This document shows positions 19,349 through 30,169 of a DNA stretch of 64,000 nt, one piece after another (within the stretch, counting starts at the first letter, position 1; every line of letters begins with the position of its first letter). The stretch covers positions 124,001 to 188,000 of the forward strand of contig NZ_VHQI01000007.1 in NCBI RefSeq assembly GCF_006517625.1, in the 5' to 3' direction. Position numbers and translations under genes: made by a program. The notes under the pieces are model-generated. The model was not told where the DNA came from and ran no database searches. It worked only from the letters and a program-made list of their open reading frames with translations. Source of the stretch: Mixta tenebrionis. Its GTDB lineage: Bacteria > Pseudomonadota > Gammaproteobacteria > Enterobacterales > Enterobacteriaceae.

Positions 19349-19372
19349 AGGCGGCGCTAAGCCGCCTTTTTT
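19349..19372 (+). terminator. ygfZ terminator
   Basis: AGGCGGC / GCCGCCT stem with a 5-nt loop followed by TTTTTT; it reaches the last codon of convergent trhA. Confidence 0.85.
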
Positions 19373-20024
19373 ACAGCACGTACAGGTAGATTGCCAGAAA
19401 ATGGCAAGCGCTGCCGCCCAGCACGAAACCGTGCCAGATAGCGTGGTTATAGGGGATCCGCTTCGCCACGTAGAAAATTACGCCCAGCGTATAGATCAAC
19501 CCGCCCGCAGCCAGCAGCCAGACGCCGCCCGTATCCAGCTTCATCGCCAGCTGGTAAATCACAATCAGCGAGAGCCAGCCCATCAGCAGATAGGTGATCA
19601 GCGAGAGCGCCTTAAAGCGATGAGCAAACGCCAGTTTGAAAATAATGCCTGCCAGCGCCAGGCTCCAGATCACTATCATCAGCCCGTGCGCCAGCGGCGA
19701 ATCAAGACCCACCAGCAAAAATGGCGTATAGGTGCCGGCAATAAGTAAATAGATCGCGCAGTGATCCAGCTTTTTCAGCCAGAATTTCGCCCGCGCACCG
19801 GGAATGGCGTGATAGAGCGTCGAGGCGAGAAACAGCAAAATCATGCTGCCGCCATATAAACTGTAGCTAACGATCGCCAGCGCGCCGGCGTTAGCGGTAA
19901 TCGCCTGGCTCAGCAGCAGTACCAGGCCAACAATGCCGAAAATGCAGCCTACGCCGTGGCTGATGCTGTTCGCAATCTCCTCCGCCAGCGTATATCCCTG
20001 CGCTAAACCGTTTTTCTGTGCCAT
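19371..20024 (-). CDS. trhA: Hemolysin III/PAQR-family membrane protein TrhA (YqfA)
   Basis: 217 residues, seven predicted membrane helices. PAQR-family landmarks: SHGVGCIFG, the STLYHAIPG helix with Ser and His, [18 protein letters not shown] and [19 protein letters not shown], which provide the three zinc-binding histidines of the family. E. coli YqfA is linked to membrane homeostasis; no biochemical role is shown here. Start at ATG20024: GGGAG lies 7 nt upstream, whereas the ATG at 20030 would have it 1 nt away. Confidence 0.93.
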   Translation of the reverse strand: MAQKNGLAQGYTLAEEIANSISHGVGCIFGIVGLVLLLSQAITANAGALAIVSYSLYGGSMILLFLASTLYHAIPGARAKFWLKKLDHCAIYLLIAGTYTPFLLVGLDSPLAHGLMIVIWSLALAGIIFKLAFAHRFKALSLITYLLMGWLSLIVIYQLAMKLDTGGVWLLAAGGLIYTLGVIFYVAKRIPYNHAIWHGFVLGGSACHFLAIYLYVL

Positions 20025-20241
20025 CTTCATACTCCCGAAACTGCGTAATGCCTTGTGCAAGAAAGGAATTCTGTCGCCAGGCGCGTCGAATTCAACGCAT
20101 CCACAGCGTAGCTGAGAACCATTTCAGTGTACACATGTAAGCTGAAATAAAATTATGTCGATCGGTAAGCGGCGCGTAGCCATCGGCGGGAAAAGTAAAA
20201 TCTGCTAAGGTAGGCGCGGTAACAGCAGATGCGGATACAGT

Positions 20242-20973
20242 ATGTTTACTCACAGTATAATCTCAACGCTCAACGACACCGAGATGCAGGTCTATAACGC
20301 CGTGATCAAAAGCGGCGATAAAGTGATGTATATGACCATTCGCGAGCTGGCCGACGCTGCGGGCGTCTCCACCACCTCAGTGCTGCGTTTTTGCCGCAAA
20401 ATGCAGTGCGACGGCTATTCTGAATTCCGCATCCGTTTTAAATTATATTTAGAGCAGGAACAGCAGCGCCCGATTAATTACGGCGTGAACGAAATGGTCA
20501 GCTTTTTTAAAAGCATTAATAACGATGAGTTTGAGCATTTAATTAGCCAGGCGGTAGAGCATATTGTCGCCGCACAGCGGATAATTTTTGTCGGCGCCGG
20601 CACCTCCGGCACCTTAGGCAAATATGGCGCCCGCTTTTTTTCTAACGTTGGCAAATTCAGCAACCATATTGACGATCCCTATTATCCGGTCAGCAGCGAT
20701 ATGTATAAGGATGCGGTGGCGATTATTCTTTCCGTTTCCGGCGAAACCGAAGAGATCCTGCGGCTGGCCAGCCAGTTCAGCCTGCATCGCTGCAAAATCA
20801 TCACCATTACCAACAGCGAGAACAGCTCGCTGGCGAAGCTGGCCGATTTTAATATCTCTTATCATATGCCGTTAATTCGCATGCATGGCGGGCTGGATAT
20901 TACAACCCAGGTGCCGACTATCTATATTATTGAAAGTATCGGCCGCAAACTGGCCAGCCGCTTAGCCAAATAA
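20242..20973 (+). CDS. MurR/RpiR-family transcriptional regulator with SIS domain
   Basis: 243 residues. The N-terminal RpiR-type helix-turn-helix (about 1-75) has TIRELADAAGVSTTSVLRFCRKMQ. The SIS sugar-phosphate-binding domain (about 95-220) has IIFVGAGTSGTLGKYGARFF and SVSGETEEIL. Such regulators sense phosphosugars. It lies 207 bp upstream of bglA, co-oriented, where E. coli has yqfB, so control of bglA by a beta-glucoside 6-phosphate is a reasonable inference. Confidence 0.88.
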   Translation: MFTHSIISTLNDTEMQVYNAVIKSGDKVMYMTIRELADAAGVSTTSVLRFCRKMQCDGYSEFRIRFKLYLEQEQQRPINYGVNEMVSFFKSINNDEFEHLISQAVEHIVAAQRIIFVGAGTSGTLGKYGARFFSNVGKFSNHIDDPYYPVSSDMYKDAVAIILSVSGETEEILRLASQFSLHRCKIITITNSENSSLAKLADFNISYHMPLIRMHGGLDITTQVPTIYIIESIGRKLASRLAK

Positions 20974-21072
20974 AACAGCCTGTTTTTTACAGGTAACAAA
21001 TCACTACGGCTGCCTTTTGTTATAACGTGACATTCCGCCGCGCTTTGCTACACTCCGCTCAATCTTGCTAGT

Positions 21073-21090
21073 TGAAACGCTATAATTTCA
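21073..21090. promoter_or_regulatory. Possible operator/-10 overlap upstream of bglA
   Basis: TGAAA-N8-TTTCA is an inverted repeat whose spacer and right arm include TATAAT (21081-21086). An operator overlapping a -10 box would suit repression by the adjacent RpiR-type protein. No convincing -35 was found. Confidence 0.35.
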
Positions 21091-21132
21091 CGCCTGCCGA
21101 CGTGCCGGCGAATTTATTTTCGCCGCCGTTAA

Positions 21133-22620
<1,488 letters not shown>

Positions 22621-22626
22621 ACGGAC

Positions 22627-22652
22627 AGGCCGGCGCAATCCGGCCTTTATTA
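22627..22652 (+). terminator. bglA terminator
   Basis: AGGCCGG / CCGGCCT stem with a 6-nt loop followed by a short T-rich tail (TTATTAAT). Confidence 0.7.
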
Positions 22653-22906
22653 ATAAGTACGCCCTTATCAACTTACAATAAAATAACCTATCTCACCTCG
22701 TAATTAAATAAAAGGCTAACCATCAATTAATTATTGTTTTACAGATTGCTTAAATTCAATAATTAACCCGTCATAGCTCTCTGTTCTTTCTACGCTCACC
22801 TACTTTTTTAACCATTAAAATTAAGTTTGTAAGCTATATCACAAAATCTTTTTGCCAATATGACAAGATCCACATGAAATCCTTTGTTTTTTAACCGGCA
22901 AAAAAT

Positions 22907-23812
22907 ATGAAATTGAAAAGTTCACCGCTATTGTTCGCTTGCTGTATTATCACTTCCTCTCCTCTTTACGCCAGCACACCGCTTACCGGATCGGAGATAC
23001 TTGCGGTTAATAAAGGCGGCACAGCGAACAAAATATATACGCATAATCAACCAACGCTAAAGGTTGCCGCTTATAATATCGGCAAAAACGAAGCGTCAGA
23101 CGACGTTACGAATTTGACACAGCTGAATCAGGCAATAAAGAAAATAGATGCCGATGTGATAGCCGTAACGGAGATTGATAATCAGACACATCGCAGTGGA
23201 AATATTAATCAACTCGCCAAAATTGCAGAAGCAAACCACTTGTTTTATGCCTTTGGTAAGGCACTGGATTTCGATGGCGGAGAATATGGCGTCGGATTAC
23301 TGTCGAAATATAAAATCGATAAATCCCAGGTGATTAATCTACCTTCGGGAACAGCAGAACAGCGCGTGGCCCTTCTGTCGCAAATCACTAAACCCGGCTT
23401 CGATTCGCCGATTATTGTTATGACGACGCACCTGGACTGGCAAAAAAACCCAGAGGTACGTATTAATCAGGCACGCTATTTACTCGATCTGAGTATTGGT
23501 GATGCGCCTTCTGATTTCACTAATATCGCTTCTGCGATAAAAATACTTGCTGGCGACTTTAATTCCACAGCCGAAGAACAGCCAATTAAAGAAATTAATT
23601 ACTTCTGGAACCCGGTGATTAAAAATGGCGCAGATACCCGCACCTGGCCTGCCGTTAATCCAGCTCTTGATCTTGACCACATTTTTACCTTTAAAGGTCA
23701 AAAATGGAAGGTTAAAAACCTTACCGTTCCCTCTGTAACAAATGACTTTAACTGGGCAGCTGCCAGCGATCACTTACCCGTAGTCGCTGAACTGGAATTG
23801 CAGGAACAGTAA
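22907..23812 (+). CDS. Secreted endonuclease/exonuclease/phosphatase-fold protein
   Basis: 301 residues. Sec signal peptide MKLKSSPLLFACCIITSSPLYA, then an EEP (DNase I-like) domain: KVAAYNIG, the metal-binding Glu in VTEIDNQ, TTHLDWQ, the GDFN motif (LAGDFNST), DLDHIF and the terminal SDHLPV with the catalytic His. All core residues are present, so it is probably an active periplasmic or extracellular nuclease or phosphodiesterase. It is clearly more AT-rich than its neighbours, has an AT-rich 280-bp leader, and sits alone between bglA and gcvP, suggesting horizontal acquisition. Confidence 0.82.
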   Translation: MKLKSSPLLFACCIITSSPLYASTPLTGSEILAVNKGGTANKIYTHNQPTLKVAAYNIGKNEASDDVTNLTQLNQAIKKIDADVIAVTEIDNQTHRSGNINQLAKIAEANHLFYAFGKALDFDGGEYGVGLLSKYKIDKSQVINLPSGTAEQRVALLSQITKPGFDSPIIVMTTHLDWQKNPEVRINQARYLLDLSIGDAPSDFTNIASAIKILAGDFNSTAEEQPIKEINYFWNPVIKNGADTRTWPAVNPALDLDHIFTFKGQKWKVKNLTVPSVTNDFNWAAASDHLPVVAELELQEQ

Positions 23813-23826
23813 AAAAGCGCTAACGA

Positions 23827-23854
23827 AAAAAGGGTTTGTTACCAAACCCTTTTT
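23827..23854. terminator. Strong bidirectional terminator
   Basis: AAAAAGGGTTTG / CAAACCCTTTTT, a 12-bp perfect stem with a TTAC loop and A/T tails on both sides. It ends the EEP gene and probably also convergent gcvP. Confidence 0.9.
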
Positions 23855-23904
23855 ATTTGTACCTGCCGTATGTTATCCGGCTACGCCTGTTTCTCGCAGC
23901 GCGG

Positions 23905-26778
23905 CTACTGATAGTCGCTCAGCGGCACGCAGGAACAGAACAGATTGCGATCGCCATAAACGTCATCCAGACGCTTCACCGTCGGCCAGTATTTATTCCC
24001 GCTGCCGGCCGGGAATACCGCCAGCTCACGGCTGTAGGGATGCGCCCATTCACCTGCCAGCTCTTGCTGCGTATGCGGCGCGTTCACCAGCGGGTTATCT
24101 TCCAGCGGCCATTCGCCGCTGGCGACGCGATCGATCTCGGCGCGAATCGCCAGCATCGCCTCGATAAAGCGATCCAGCTCCACCTTGCTTTCCGATTCCG
24201 TCGGTTCAACCATCAGCGTGCCCGCTACCGGGAACGACATCGTCGGCGCATGGAAACCGTAATCGATCAGGCGTTTGGCGATATCCAGCTCGCTGATGCC
24301 GGTCTGCTCCTTCAGCGGACGCAGATCGAGAATACATTCATGCGCCACGCGGTTATCGCGCCCGGTATAGAGCACCGGATAAGCCGACTGCAGACGACTG
24401 GCGATATAGTTCGCATTCAGAATAGCCACGGCGCTGGCCTGCTTCAGCCCTTGCGCGCCCATCATGCGGATATACATCCAGCTGATCGGCAGTATCGAGG
24501 CGCTGCCGAAAGGCGCGGCGGAAACGGCGCCCTGCTGCGTCAGAACGCCGTCAATTTGCACCACGCTATGGCCCGGCACAAAGGGCGCCAGATGCGCTTT
24601 CACGCCGATCGGCCCCATGCCCGGCCCGCCGCCGCCGTGCGGAATGCAGAAGGTTTTATGCAGGTTGAGATGCGAGACATCGGCGCCGATATAGCCTGGC
24701 GTAGTGATGCCGACCTGCGCATTCATATTCGCGCCATCCAGATAAACCTGACCGCCGTACTGATGCACGATCTGGCAAACTTCACGGATGGTCTCTTCAT
24801 ACACGCCGTGCGTGGAAGGATAGGTCACCATAATGCAGGAAAGCGCGCTGCCCGCCTGCTCCGCTTTCTGGCGCAGATCGTGCAGATCGATATTGCCCTG
24901 CTTATCACAGGCCACCACCACTACCGCCATGCCCGCCATCTGCGCTGAAGCCGGATTAGTCCCGTGAGCGGAGCTGGGGATCAGGCAGATATTGCGCTCG
25001 CCCTCGTTGCGGCTCTCATGGTAACGACGAATCGCCAGCAGCCCGGCGTACTCTCCCTGCGCGCCGGAGTTGGGCTGCATACAGAGCGCGTCATAGCCGG
25101 TGAGCTGCACCAGCCACTGCGACAGCTGGCCGATCATTTGCAGGTAGCCCGCCGCCTGCTCTGCCGGACAGAACGGATGCAGCTCGGCAAACTCCGGCCA
25201 GGTAATCGGGATCATCTCTGCGGCGGCGTTCAGCTTCATAGTGCAGGAGCCAAGCGGGATCATCGCCTGGTTCAGCGCCAGATCTTTTTTCTCCAGGCTG
25301 TGCATATAACGCATCATCTCGGTTTCGCTGTGATAGCGATTAAACACCGGATGCGTCAGGATCGGCTGCTGGCGCAGCAGCGCAGGCGGCACCGAAGTGC
25401 TGTTGCTTGCCACGCGGTTATCCAGCGTATCGATATCCAGACCGTGATCGTCACCGAGCAAAATAGCGAACAGCGTGGCGACATCCTCGCGACTGGTGGT
25501 TTCATCCAGCGTGATGCCCACCGCCTGATGAATATCGGTGCGCAGATTAACGCCGAAGCTCAGTGCGCGCGCCAGCACCGCCGCTTTATCACTGACCTCA
25601 ACCGTCAGGGTATCGAACCAGCTTTGGTGGCGCAGCGTCAGGCCGCCCTGCTGCAGTCCCGCCGCCAGAATATCGGTAAGACGATGGATACGGCCGGCGA
25701 TGCGCTTCAGCCCGGCCGGGCCGTGATATACCGCATAGAAGCCGGCGATATTCGCCAGCAGCACCTGCGACGTACAGATGTTGGAGTTCGCTTTTTCACG
25801 GCGGATATGCTGCTCGCGCGTTTGCATCGCCATGCGCAGCGCGGTATTGCCCGCCGCATCGCGCGATACGCCGATAATACGCCCCGGCATTGAGCGCTTA
25901 TGCTCATCGCGGGCGGCGAAGAAGGCGGCATGCGGGCCGCCGTAGCCCATCGGCACGCCGAAACGCTGGGCTGAGCCAAAGACGATATCCGCGCCCTGTT
26001 TACCCGGCGCTGTCAGCAGCACCAGCGCCATAAAATCAGCCGCCACGCTGACAATCGCCTTACGCGCTTTCAGTTCAGCGATCAGCGCGCTGTAGTCATG
26101 AAGCTCGCCGGTGGTGCCTGCCTGCTGCAGCAGTACGCCGAACACGCCTTCGTGATCCAGCGCCCGTTCCGCTTTATCAATCAGCAGTTCAAAGCCGAAG
26201 GTTTCGGCGCGGGTTTTCACCACGTCCAGCGTTTGCGGATGCACATCGTCGGCGACAAAAAACTTATTGGCGTTTTTCAGCTTCGTTACGCGCTTCGCCA
26301 TCGACATCGCTTCCGCCGCCGCCGTTGCTTCATCCAGCAGCGAGGCGGAAGCGATATCCAGGCCGGTTAAATCCAGCGTCAGCTGCTGAAAGTTAAGCAG
26401 CGCCTCCAGGCGGCCCTGCGACACTTCCGGCTGATAAGGGGTATAGGCGGTATACCAGCCGGGATTTTCCAGCAGGTTGCGCAGAATGACCGGCGGCATC
26501 AGCACCGGCGTATAGCCCATGCCGATATAAGATTTAAAGCGCTGGTTGCGGCTGGCGATCGCTTTTAGCTCCGCCAGCGCCTGATGTTCCGGCAGCGCAT
26601 CGCCGATAGCGGGCGGCCCCGGCAGCTGGATATCCGCCGGCACGATGCTGGCGATGAGTTCATTTAGCGAAGCGGCGCCGATGGTTTGCAGCATGCTTTC
26701 CTGCTGCTCTGGAGAAGGACCGATATGGCGTTCGATAAAGGCGCCAGTATGTTCAAGCTGGCTGAGAGTCTGAGTCAT
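23905..26778 (-). CDS. gcvP: Glycine dehydrogenase (decarboxylating), P-protein
   Basis: 957-residue homodimeric P-protein. It decarboxylates glycine and loads the aminomethyl group on lipoyl-GcvH. The PLP lysine is in [28 protein letters not shown] and [12 protein letters not shown] are other conserved parts of the two duplicated halves. Last gene of gcvTHP; 118 bp separate it from gcvH. Confidence 0.97.
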   Translation of the reverse strand: MTQTLSQLEHTGAFIERHIGPSPEQQESMLQTIGAASLNELIASIVPADIQLPGPPAIGDALPEHQALAELKAIASRNQRFKSYIGMGYTPVLMPPVILRNLLENPGWYTAYTPYQPEVSQGRLEALLNFQQLTLDLTGLDIASASLLDEATAAAEAMSMAKRVTKLKNANKFFVADDVHPQTLDVVKTRAETFGFELLIDKAERALDHEGVFGVLLQQAGTTGELHDYSALIAELKARKAIVSVAADFMALVLLTAPGKQGADIVFGSAQRFGVPMGYGGPHAAFFAARDEHKRSMPGRIIGVSRDAAGNTALRMAMQTREQHIRREKANSNICTSQVLLANIAGFYAVYHGPAGLKRIAGRIHRLTDILAAGLQQGGLTLRHQSWFDTLTVEVSDKAAVLARALSFGVNLRTDIHQAVGITLDETTSREDVATLFAILLGDDHGLDIDTLDNRVASNSTSVPPALLRQQPILTHPVFNRYHSETEMMRYMHSLEKKDLALNQAMIPLGSCTMKLNAAAEMIPITWPEFAELHPFCPAEQAAGYLQMIGQLSQWLVQLTGYDALCMQPNSGAQGEYAGLLAIRRYHESRNEGERNICLIPSSAHGTNPASAQMAGMAVVVVACDKQGNIDLHDLRQKAEQAGSALSCIMVTYPSTHGVYEETIREVCQIVHQYGGQVYLDGANMNAQVGITTPGYIGADVSHLNLHKTFCIPHGGGGPGMGPIGVKAHLAPFVPGHSVVQIDGVLTQQGAVSAAPFGSASILPISWMYIRMMGAQGLKQASAVAILNANYIASRLQSAYPVLYTGRDNRVAHECILDLRPLKEQTGISELDIAKRLIDYGFHAPTMSFPVAGTLMVEPTESESKVELDRFIEAMLAIRAEIDRVASGEWPLEDNPLVNAPHTQQELAGEWAHPYSRELAVFPAGSGNKYWPTVKRLDDVYGDRNLFCSCVPLSDYQ

Positions 26779-26896
26779 GAATCGTTAATCCTGAGAGGCT
26801 GGCTACAGCGGTCAACATGGAGATAATGGGCCAGACGCGGCTGGCCTCGCCAGAGAGCTATCCACGCGCGACGGCAGCGCAGATAGCCGATTGAGA

Positions 26897-27283
26897 TTAT
26901 TCGTCGATGGCGGCCTGATAACCTGCCGCATCCAGCATCTGATCCAGTTCGGATTCATCGCTGGCTTTAATGCGGAACAGCCAGCCAGCGCCATAGGAGT
27001 CGCTGTTAACCAGCTCCGGCGCGCCTTCCAGCTCTTCATTCACCGCCACGATTTCGCCGCTCAGCGGCGCATAGATATCCGAAGCCGCCTTTACGGATTC
27101 CGCCACCGCGCAGTCGTCGCCTGCGGTCACGCTGGCGCCTACTTCAGGCAGGTCAACGAATACCATATCGCCCAGCAGCTCCTGCGCATGCTCAGTAATG
27201 CCTACGGTCCAGGTACCGTCAGCTTCCTTGCGCACCCATTCATGACTTTCACGATATTTTAAATCATTTGGCACATTGCTCAT
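26897..27283 (-). CDS. gcvH: Glycine cleavage H-protein
   Basis: 128 residues. The lipoylated lysine is in [15 protein letters not shown]. The protein shuttles the methylamine intermediate between GcvP, GcvT and Lpd. The open frame runs to 27400, inside gcvT, but ATG27283 has AGGAG at good spacing and matches E. coli. 19 bp downstream of gcvT. Confidence 0.97.
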   Translation of the reverse strand: MSNVPNDLKYRESHEWVRKEADGTWTVGITEHAQELLGDMVFVDLPEVGASVTAGDDCAVAESVKAASDIYAPLSGEIVAVNEELEGAPELVNSDSYGAGWLFRIKASDESELDQMLDAAGYQAAIDE

Positions 27284-27302
27284 CGCCACAATCTCCTGAT
27301 AG

Positions 27303-28397
27303 TTACTGAGCGACCGGCTTACCGGCGCGAACGAAAATAGGTTTGGTGACTTTAACCGGCACTTCCCGGTTGCGGATCTGCACGATAGCGCGATCGCCAA
27401 TACTGGCCGGAACGCGCGCCAGCGCGATGCTGCAGCCCAGCGTCGGCGAGAAGGAGCCGCTGGTGATCACGCCCTGCTGCAGGTTGCCCTGCGCATCGGT
27501 AAAGGCGACCGGCAGCTCATTACGCAGCACGCCTTTTTCCGTCATGATCAGGCCAACCAGCTTATCGGTGCCTTTTTCACGCTGCAGCTCCAGCGCCTCG
27601 CGGCCGATAAACTGACGATCGTTGGGTTCCCAGCAGATAGTCCAGCCCATATTCGCCGCCAGCGGCGAAACGCCTTCATCCATCTCCTGCCCATAAAGAT
27701 TCATCCCCGATTCCAGCCGCAGCGTATCGCGCGCCCCCAGCCCGGCCGGTTTCACGCCTGCCGCCAGCAGGCGCTGCCACAGCCCGGCGGCCTGTTCGTT
27801 GGGTAAGGCGATTTCATAACCGCTTTCGCCGGTATAACCGGTGGTGGCGATAAACCAGCCGTCGGCCTCAACGCCAAAGAATGGCTTCATGCCGCTAACG
27901 GCCTGTCGCTGCGCCTCGCTAAACGCCGTCTGCGCCTTTTGCTGCGCCGCCGGACCCTGTACGGCAATCAGCGCCAGATCGTCACGTTCCTGCAACGAAA
28001 CGTTAAAGGGACGCGCATGTTCGTTAATCCATGCCAGATCCTTATCGCGCGTAGCGGAGTTAACCACCAGACGGAACCAGTTCTCGCTCATGAAGTAAAC
28101 GATCAGGTCGTCAATTACGCCGCCGGAGGCGTTCAGCATCGCGCTGTAAAGCGCCTTGCCCGGCTGCGTCAGGCGTGCGACGTCGTTAGCCAGCAGCACG
28201 CGGAGGAACTCGCGGGTGCGCTCGCCGCGCAGATCGACGATGGTCATATGGGAGACATCGAACATGCCGGCATCGTTACGTACCGCGTGGTGCTCATCCA
28301 TCTGCGATCCATAATGCAGCGGCATCATCCAGCCGTGGAAATCGACCATGCGGGCACCGCAGGCCTGATGCTGTTCATACAAAGGAGTCTGCTTCAT
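27303..28397 (-). CDS. gcvT: Aminomethyltransferase, T-protein
   Basis: 364 residues. It transfers the one-carbon unit from H-protein to tetrahydrofolate. Conserved stretches are [13 protein letters not shown] near the N-terminus, the folate-binding [10 protein letters not shown] and [15 protein letters not shown], and [21 protein letters not shown]. First gene of the gcvTHP operon. Confidence 0.97.
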   Translation of the reverse strand: MKQTPLYEQHQACGARMVDFHGWMMPLHYGSQMDEHHAVRNDAGMFDVSHMTIVDLRGERTREFLRVLLANDVARLTQPGKALYSAMLNASGGVIDDLIVYFMSENWFRLVVNSATRDKDLAWINEHARPFNVSLQERDDLALIAVQGPAAQQKAQTAFSEAQRQAVSGMKPFFGVEADGWFIATTGYTGESGYEIALPNEQAAGLWQRLLAAGVKPAGLGARDTLRLESGMNLYGQEMDEGVSPLAANMGWTICWEPNDRQFIGREALELQREKGTDKLVGLIMTEKGVLRNELPVAFTDAQGNLQQGVITSGSFSPTLGCSIALARVPASIGDRAIVQIRNREVPVKVTKPIFVRAGKPVAQ

Positions 28398-28452
28398 AAC
28401 ATTCCTGTACGTTAACGGGTTGAGTAGACGCTAAATGTGGCTAAAACGTCCG

Positions 28453-28468
28453 ACGCAAACGTTGTCTT
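28453..28468. promoter_or_regulatory. Candidate PurR box upstream of gcvT
   Basis: ACGCAAACGTTGTCTT matches 13 of 16 positions of the PurR consensus ACGCAAACGTTTGCGT and lies about 55 bp before the gcvT start. PurR repression of gcvTHP is known in E. coli; the site here is by sight only. Confidence 0.5.
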
Positions 28469-28831
28469 TGCTCTGACGTTACCACCGAACGGCAGGATTA
28501 ACCATAAGCTAAACGAAGGTGAATCATGCGCGGGCGCCTGCCGGGTTCAACGGATTGTGCAGAACTTTTCACTAAAAAAATGCGCAGTAAGGCACATAAC
28601 AAGCAACAGAAACGTAACAACACAGGTTAAACACCAGCCAATCCCTGAATAACGCAAAACTTGCCCGGTTGAGAATTTTCCTTTGCATGACTAAAACTAA
28701 TGCGAAGCCGGGAGTAAAATTAGAATATTTCAAACGAGCGGCTAAAAAAGAGACAGACGCATCGTAACGGTGCAACAGCGGACAGCGGAATAAAAGATGC
28801 GCTTTGTGTAATGAAGGCTGTTAGCGTATTG

Positions 28832-28900
28832 GCGTCGGTATACCGGTATGCAGGCGTCGGCATGTTAGCGTCGGTATACCAATATGCAGGCGTCGGCTTA
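28832..28900. repeat. Two-copy direct repeat, 36-bp period
   Basis: GCGTCGGTATACC..TATGCAGGCGTCGGC occurs at 28832 and again at 28868 with two base differences (GG versus AA in the middle). It contains the palindrome GGTATACC and leads into the octanucleotide array. Confidence 0.75.
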
Positions 28901-28917
28901 CCTTACCGGCTTACCCG

Positions 28918-28957
28918 CTTGCCGACTTGCCGACTTGCCGACTTGCCGACTTGCCGA
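28918..28957. repeat. Octanucleotide microsatellite (CTTGCCGA)x5
   Basis: Five perfect tandem copies of CTTGCCGA. An 8-bp unit can vary by slippage, but no gene is near enough to be phase-switched; the closest downstream plus-strand frame is not credible. Confidence 0.85.
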
Positions 28958-29433
28958 CAGATATAAGTTCTGACTTAAGTTATCGCCGCAAGAGTTATCA
29001 TCATAAAAACCGCTGCCCGCGTGCGCCCTCCACGCAGGCAACAATAATCAAACTTTCTCCCCCAGCTACCGCCGGGAATCAGAACGGAAACTGTATTATT
29101 TTTAACAATAATCAGCGACGAAACAGGCGGTAAAGTCATGCCAGCCAACAATATATCCGCAATTAAAAGAGTTTATTTTTTATTATTCAGAAGTTTTGAG
29201 ACCAGCCTTGATGCACTAACAATATAATTCTCGCTGTGCCATCAAGAAAATCGTTATCATCTTCCCGGCATGCGTCAATAAAGAAAACGCTTTACCATCT
29301 TGACAGCTGAATAAAGCAGACTCTTTGACGGCTTTACGCCAAAAGCAGCTTTTTTCGCTGCGCATTATCTGAACAATTATCTGTTGAATAACCAGAAATG
29401 AGCCGGCGTTTAGTTGCAGGAAATGGCTTTCTG

Positions 29434-29748
29434 CTACTCCTTTATTTTATAAATAAAGGCCTTGTAGCCAAGCCTCACTGACTTAACCAAACAAACTATC
29501 GGCACAGCGACGCACAGCGCGGCGATATAACTATAAATCATCTCGCCGCTCTCAAAATTTATGGTATAAACAATCCCTGCCATTATTAACAGAATGATAA
29601 TAAGCATCACTAAAAATTTGCTTCTGAGTTTATGCAGAAGTATCAGATAGGTGGTGCCGTCGCGCCGTAAATATTCACGCATAACGGCAAGATCCTTACT
29701 GGTAAATCCGTTTTTAACTAACTCTTCTTCTATATCTAAACCGTTCAT
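29434..29748 (-). CDS. Small two-helix membrane protein, unknown function
   Basis: 104 residues. An N-terminal soluble segment of about 40 residues (DIEEELVKNGFTSKDLAVMREYLRR) is followed by two hydrophobic helices (about 46-62 and 72-90) and a basic tail (RLGYKAFIYKIKE). The strong AAGGA-rich ribosome binding site before ATG29748 and the coherent topology support a real gene. I do not recognise the family. Low GC and isolation next to a gene-poor stretch suggest accessory DNA. Confidence 0.6.
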   Translation of the reverse strand: MNGLDIEEELVKNGFTSKDLAVMREYLRRDGTTYLILLHKLRSKFLVMLIIILLIMAGIVYTINFESGEMIYSYIAALCVAVPIVCLVKSVRLGYKAFIYKIKE

Positions 29749-30135
29749 ATCCTTACTCCTGCGGTTGCCATTTTTTATAAAAATTATTTCCTTTTTATTG
29801 TTCCGCTAATTGAAGCGACATGGGCGCCAGCATCGCGACTCTCTGGCGACGGCCTTGATAAATAGCCAGCCGCGGCAGAAGAGCCGATAAAATCGCCTTT
29901 TTAAACAGGCCCGATATGGCTTTGTTATAACCCGGAAAAATCGAATATTTTGTGATCGCCGCACCGATATCCGCTTTTAACCGGCTAAATGAGAACCGCT
30001 GAGATAGCGATAAGACCATTGCAGGCGCAAGGCCGTTCGATCGGCGCAGATGGTCAACGCCGATACCCGCTGCTGGCGCGATCACGCCTGACGGAAAGCG
30101 GCGTTTTGCGCCTGTCGGCGGGCCACCTGCGCCAT
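29749..30135. other. Unassigned stretch with a weak minus-strand open frame
   Basis: A 96-codon minus-strand frame (29795-30085, GTG start) reads through most of this gap with phrases such as TKYSIFPGYNKAI, but it has no ribosome binding site and no family I recognise. A frame just upstream (about 30083-30134) ends at the same place, so this could be a decayed gene. Not called as a gene. Confidence 0.3.
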
Positions 30136-30139
30136 TAAA

Positions 30140-30159
30140 AAAGGGCCTTTCGGCCCTTT
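30140..30159 (-). terminator. ubiI terminator
   Basis: AAAGGGCC / GGCCCTTT stem with a TTTC loop, followed on the minus strand by TTTTTTAATG, just past the ubiI stop. Confidence 0.9.
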
Positions 30160-30169
30160 AAATCATCTT

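Larger units (their letters stand above)
28416..29433. other. Gene-poor kilobase upstream of gcvT
   Basis: About 1 kb with no convincing gene. The gcvT-proximal 200 bp should hold the operon's promoter and regulator sites (GcvA/Lrp-type control in E. coli). The middle has short direct and tandem repeats. The distal 400 bp is AT-rich with only very short open frames, for example a 29-codon frame from ATG at about 29139, which I do not recognise. Confidence 0.5.

Noticed and set aside
28572-28775. 67-codon minus-strand frame upstream of gcvT
   Set aside because: No ribosome binding site, no recognisable features, and it covers the expected gcvT regulatory region.
28918-28957. Phase-variable switch from the octanucleotide repeat
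   Set aside because: No credible gene start or promoter is placed so that repeat number would change its frame or spacing.
29795-30085. 96-codon minus-strand frame
   Set aside because: GTG start without ribosome binding site and no family resemblance; kept only as a possible remnant.
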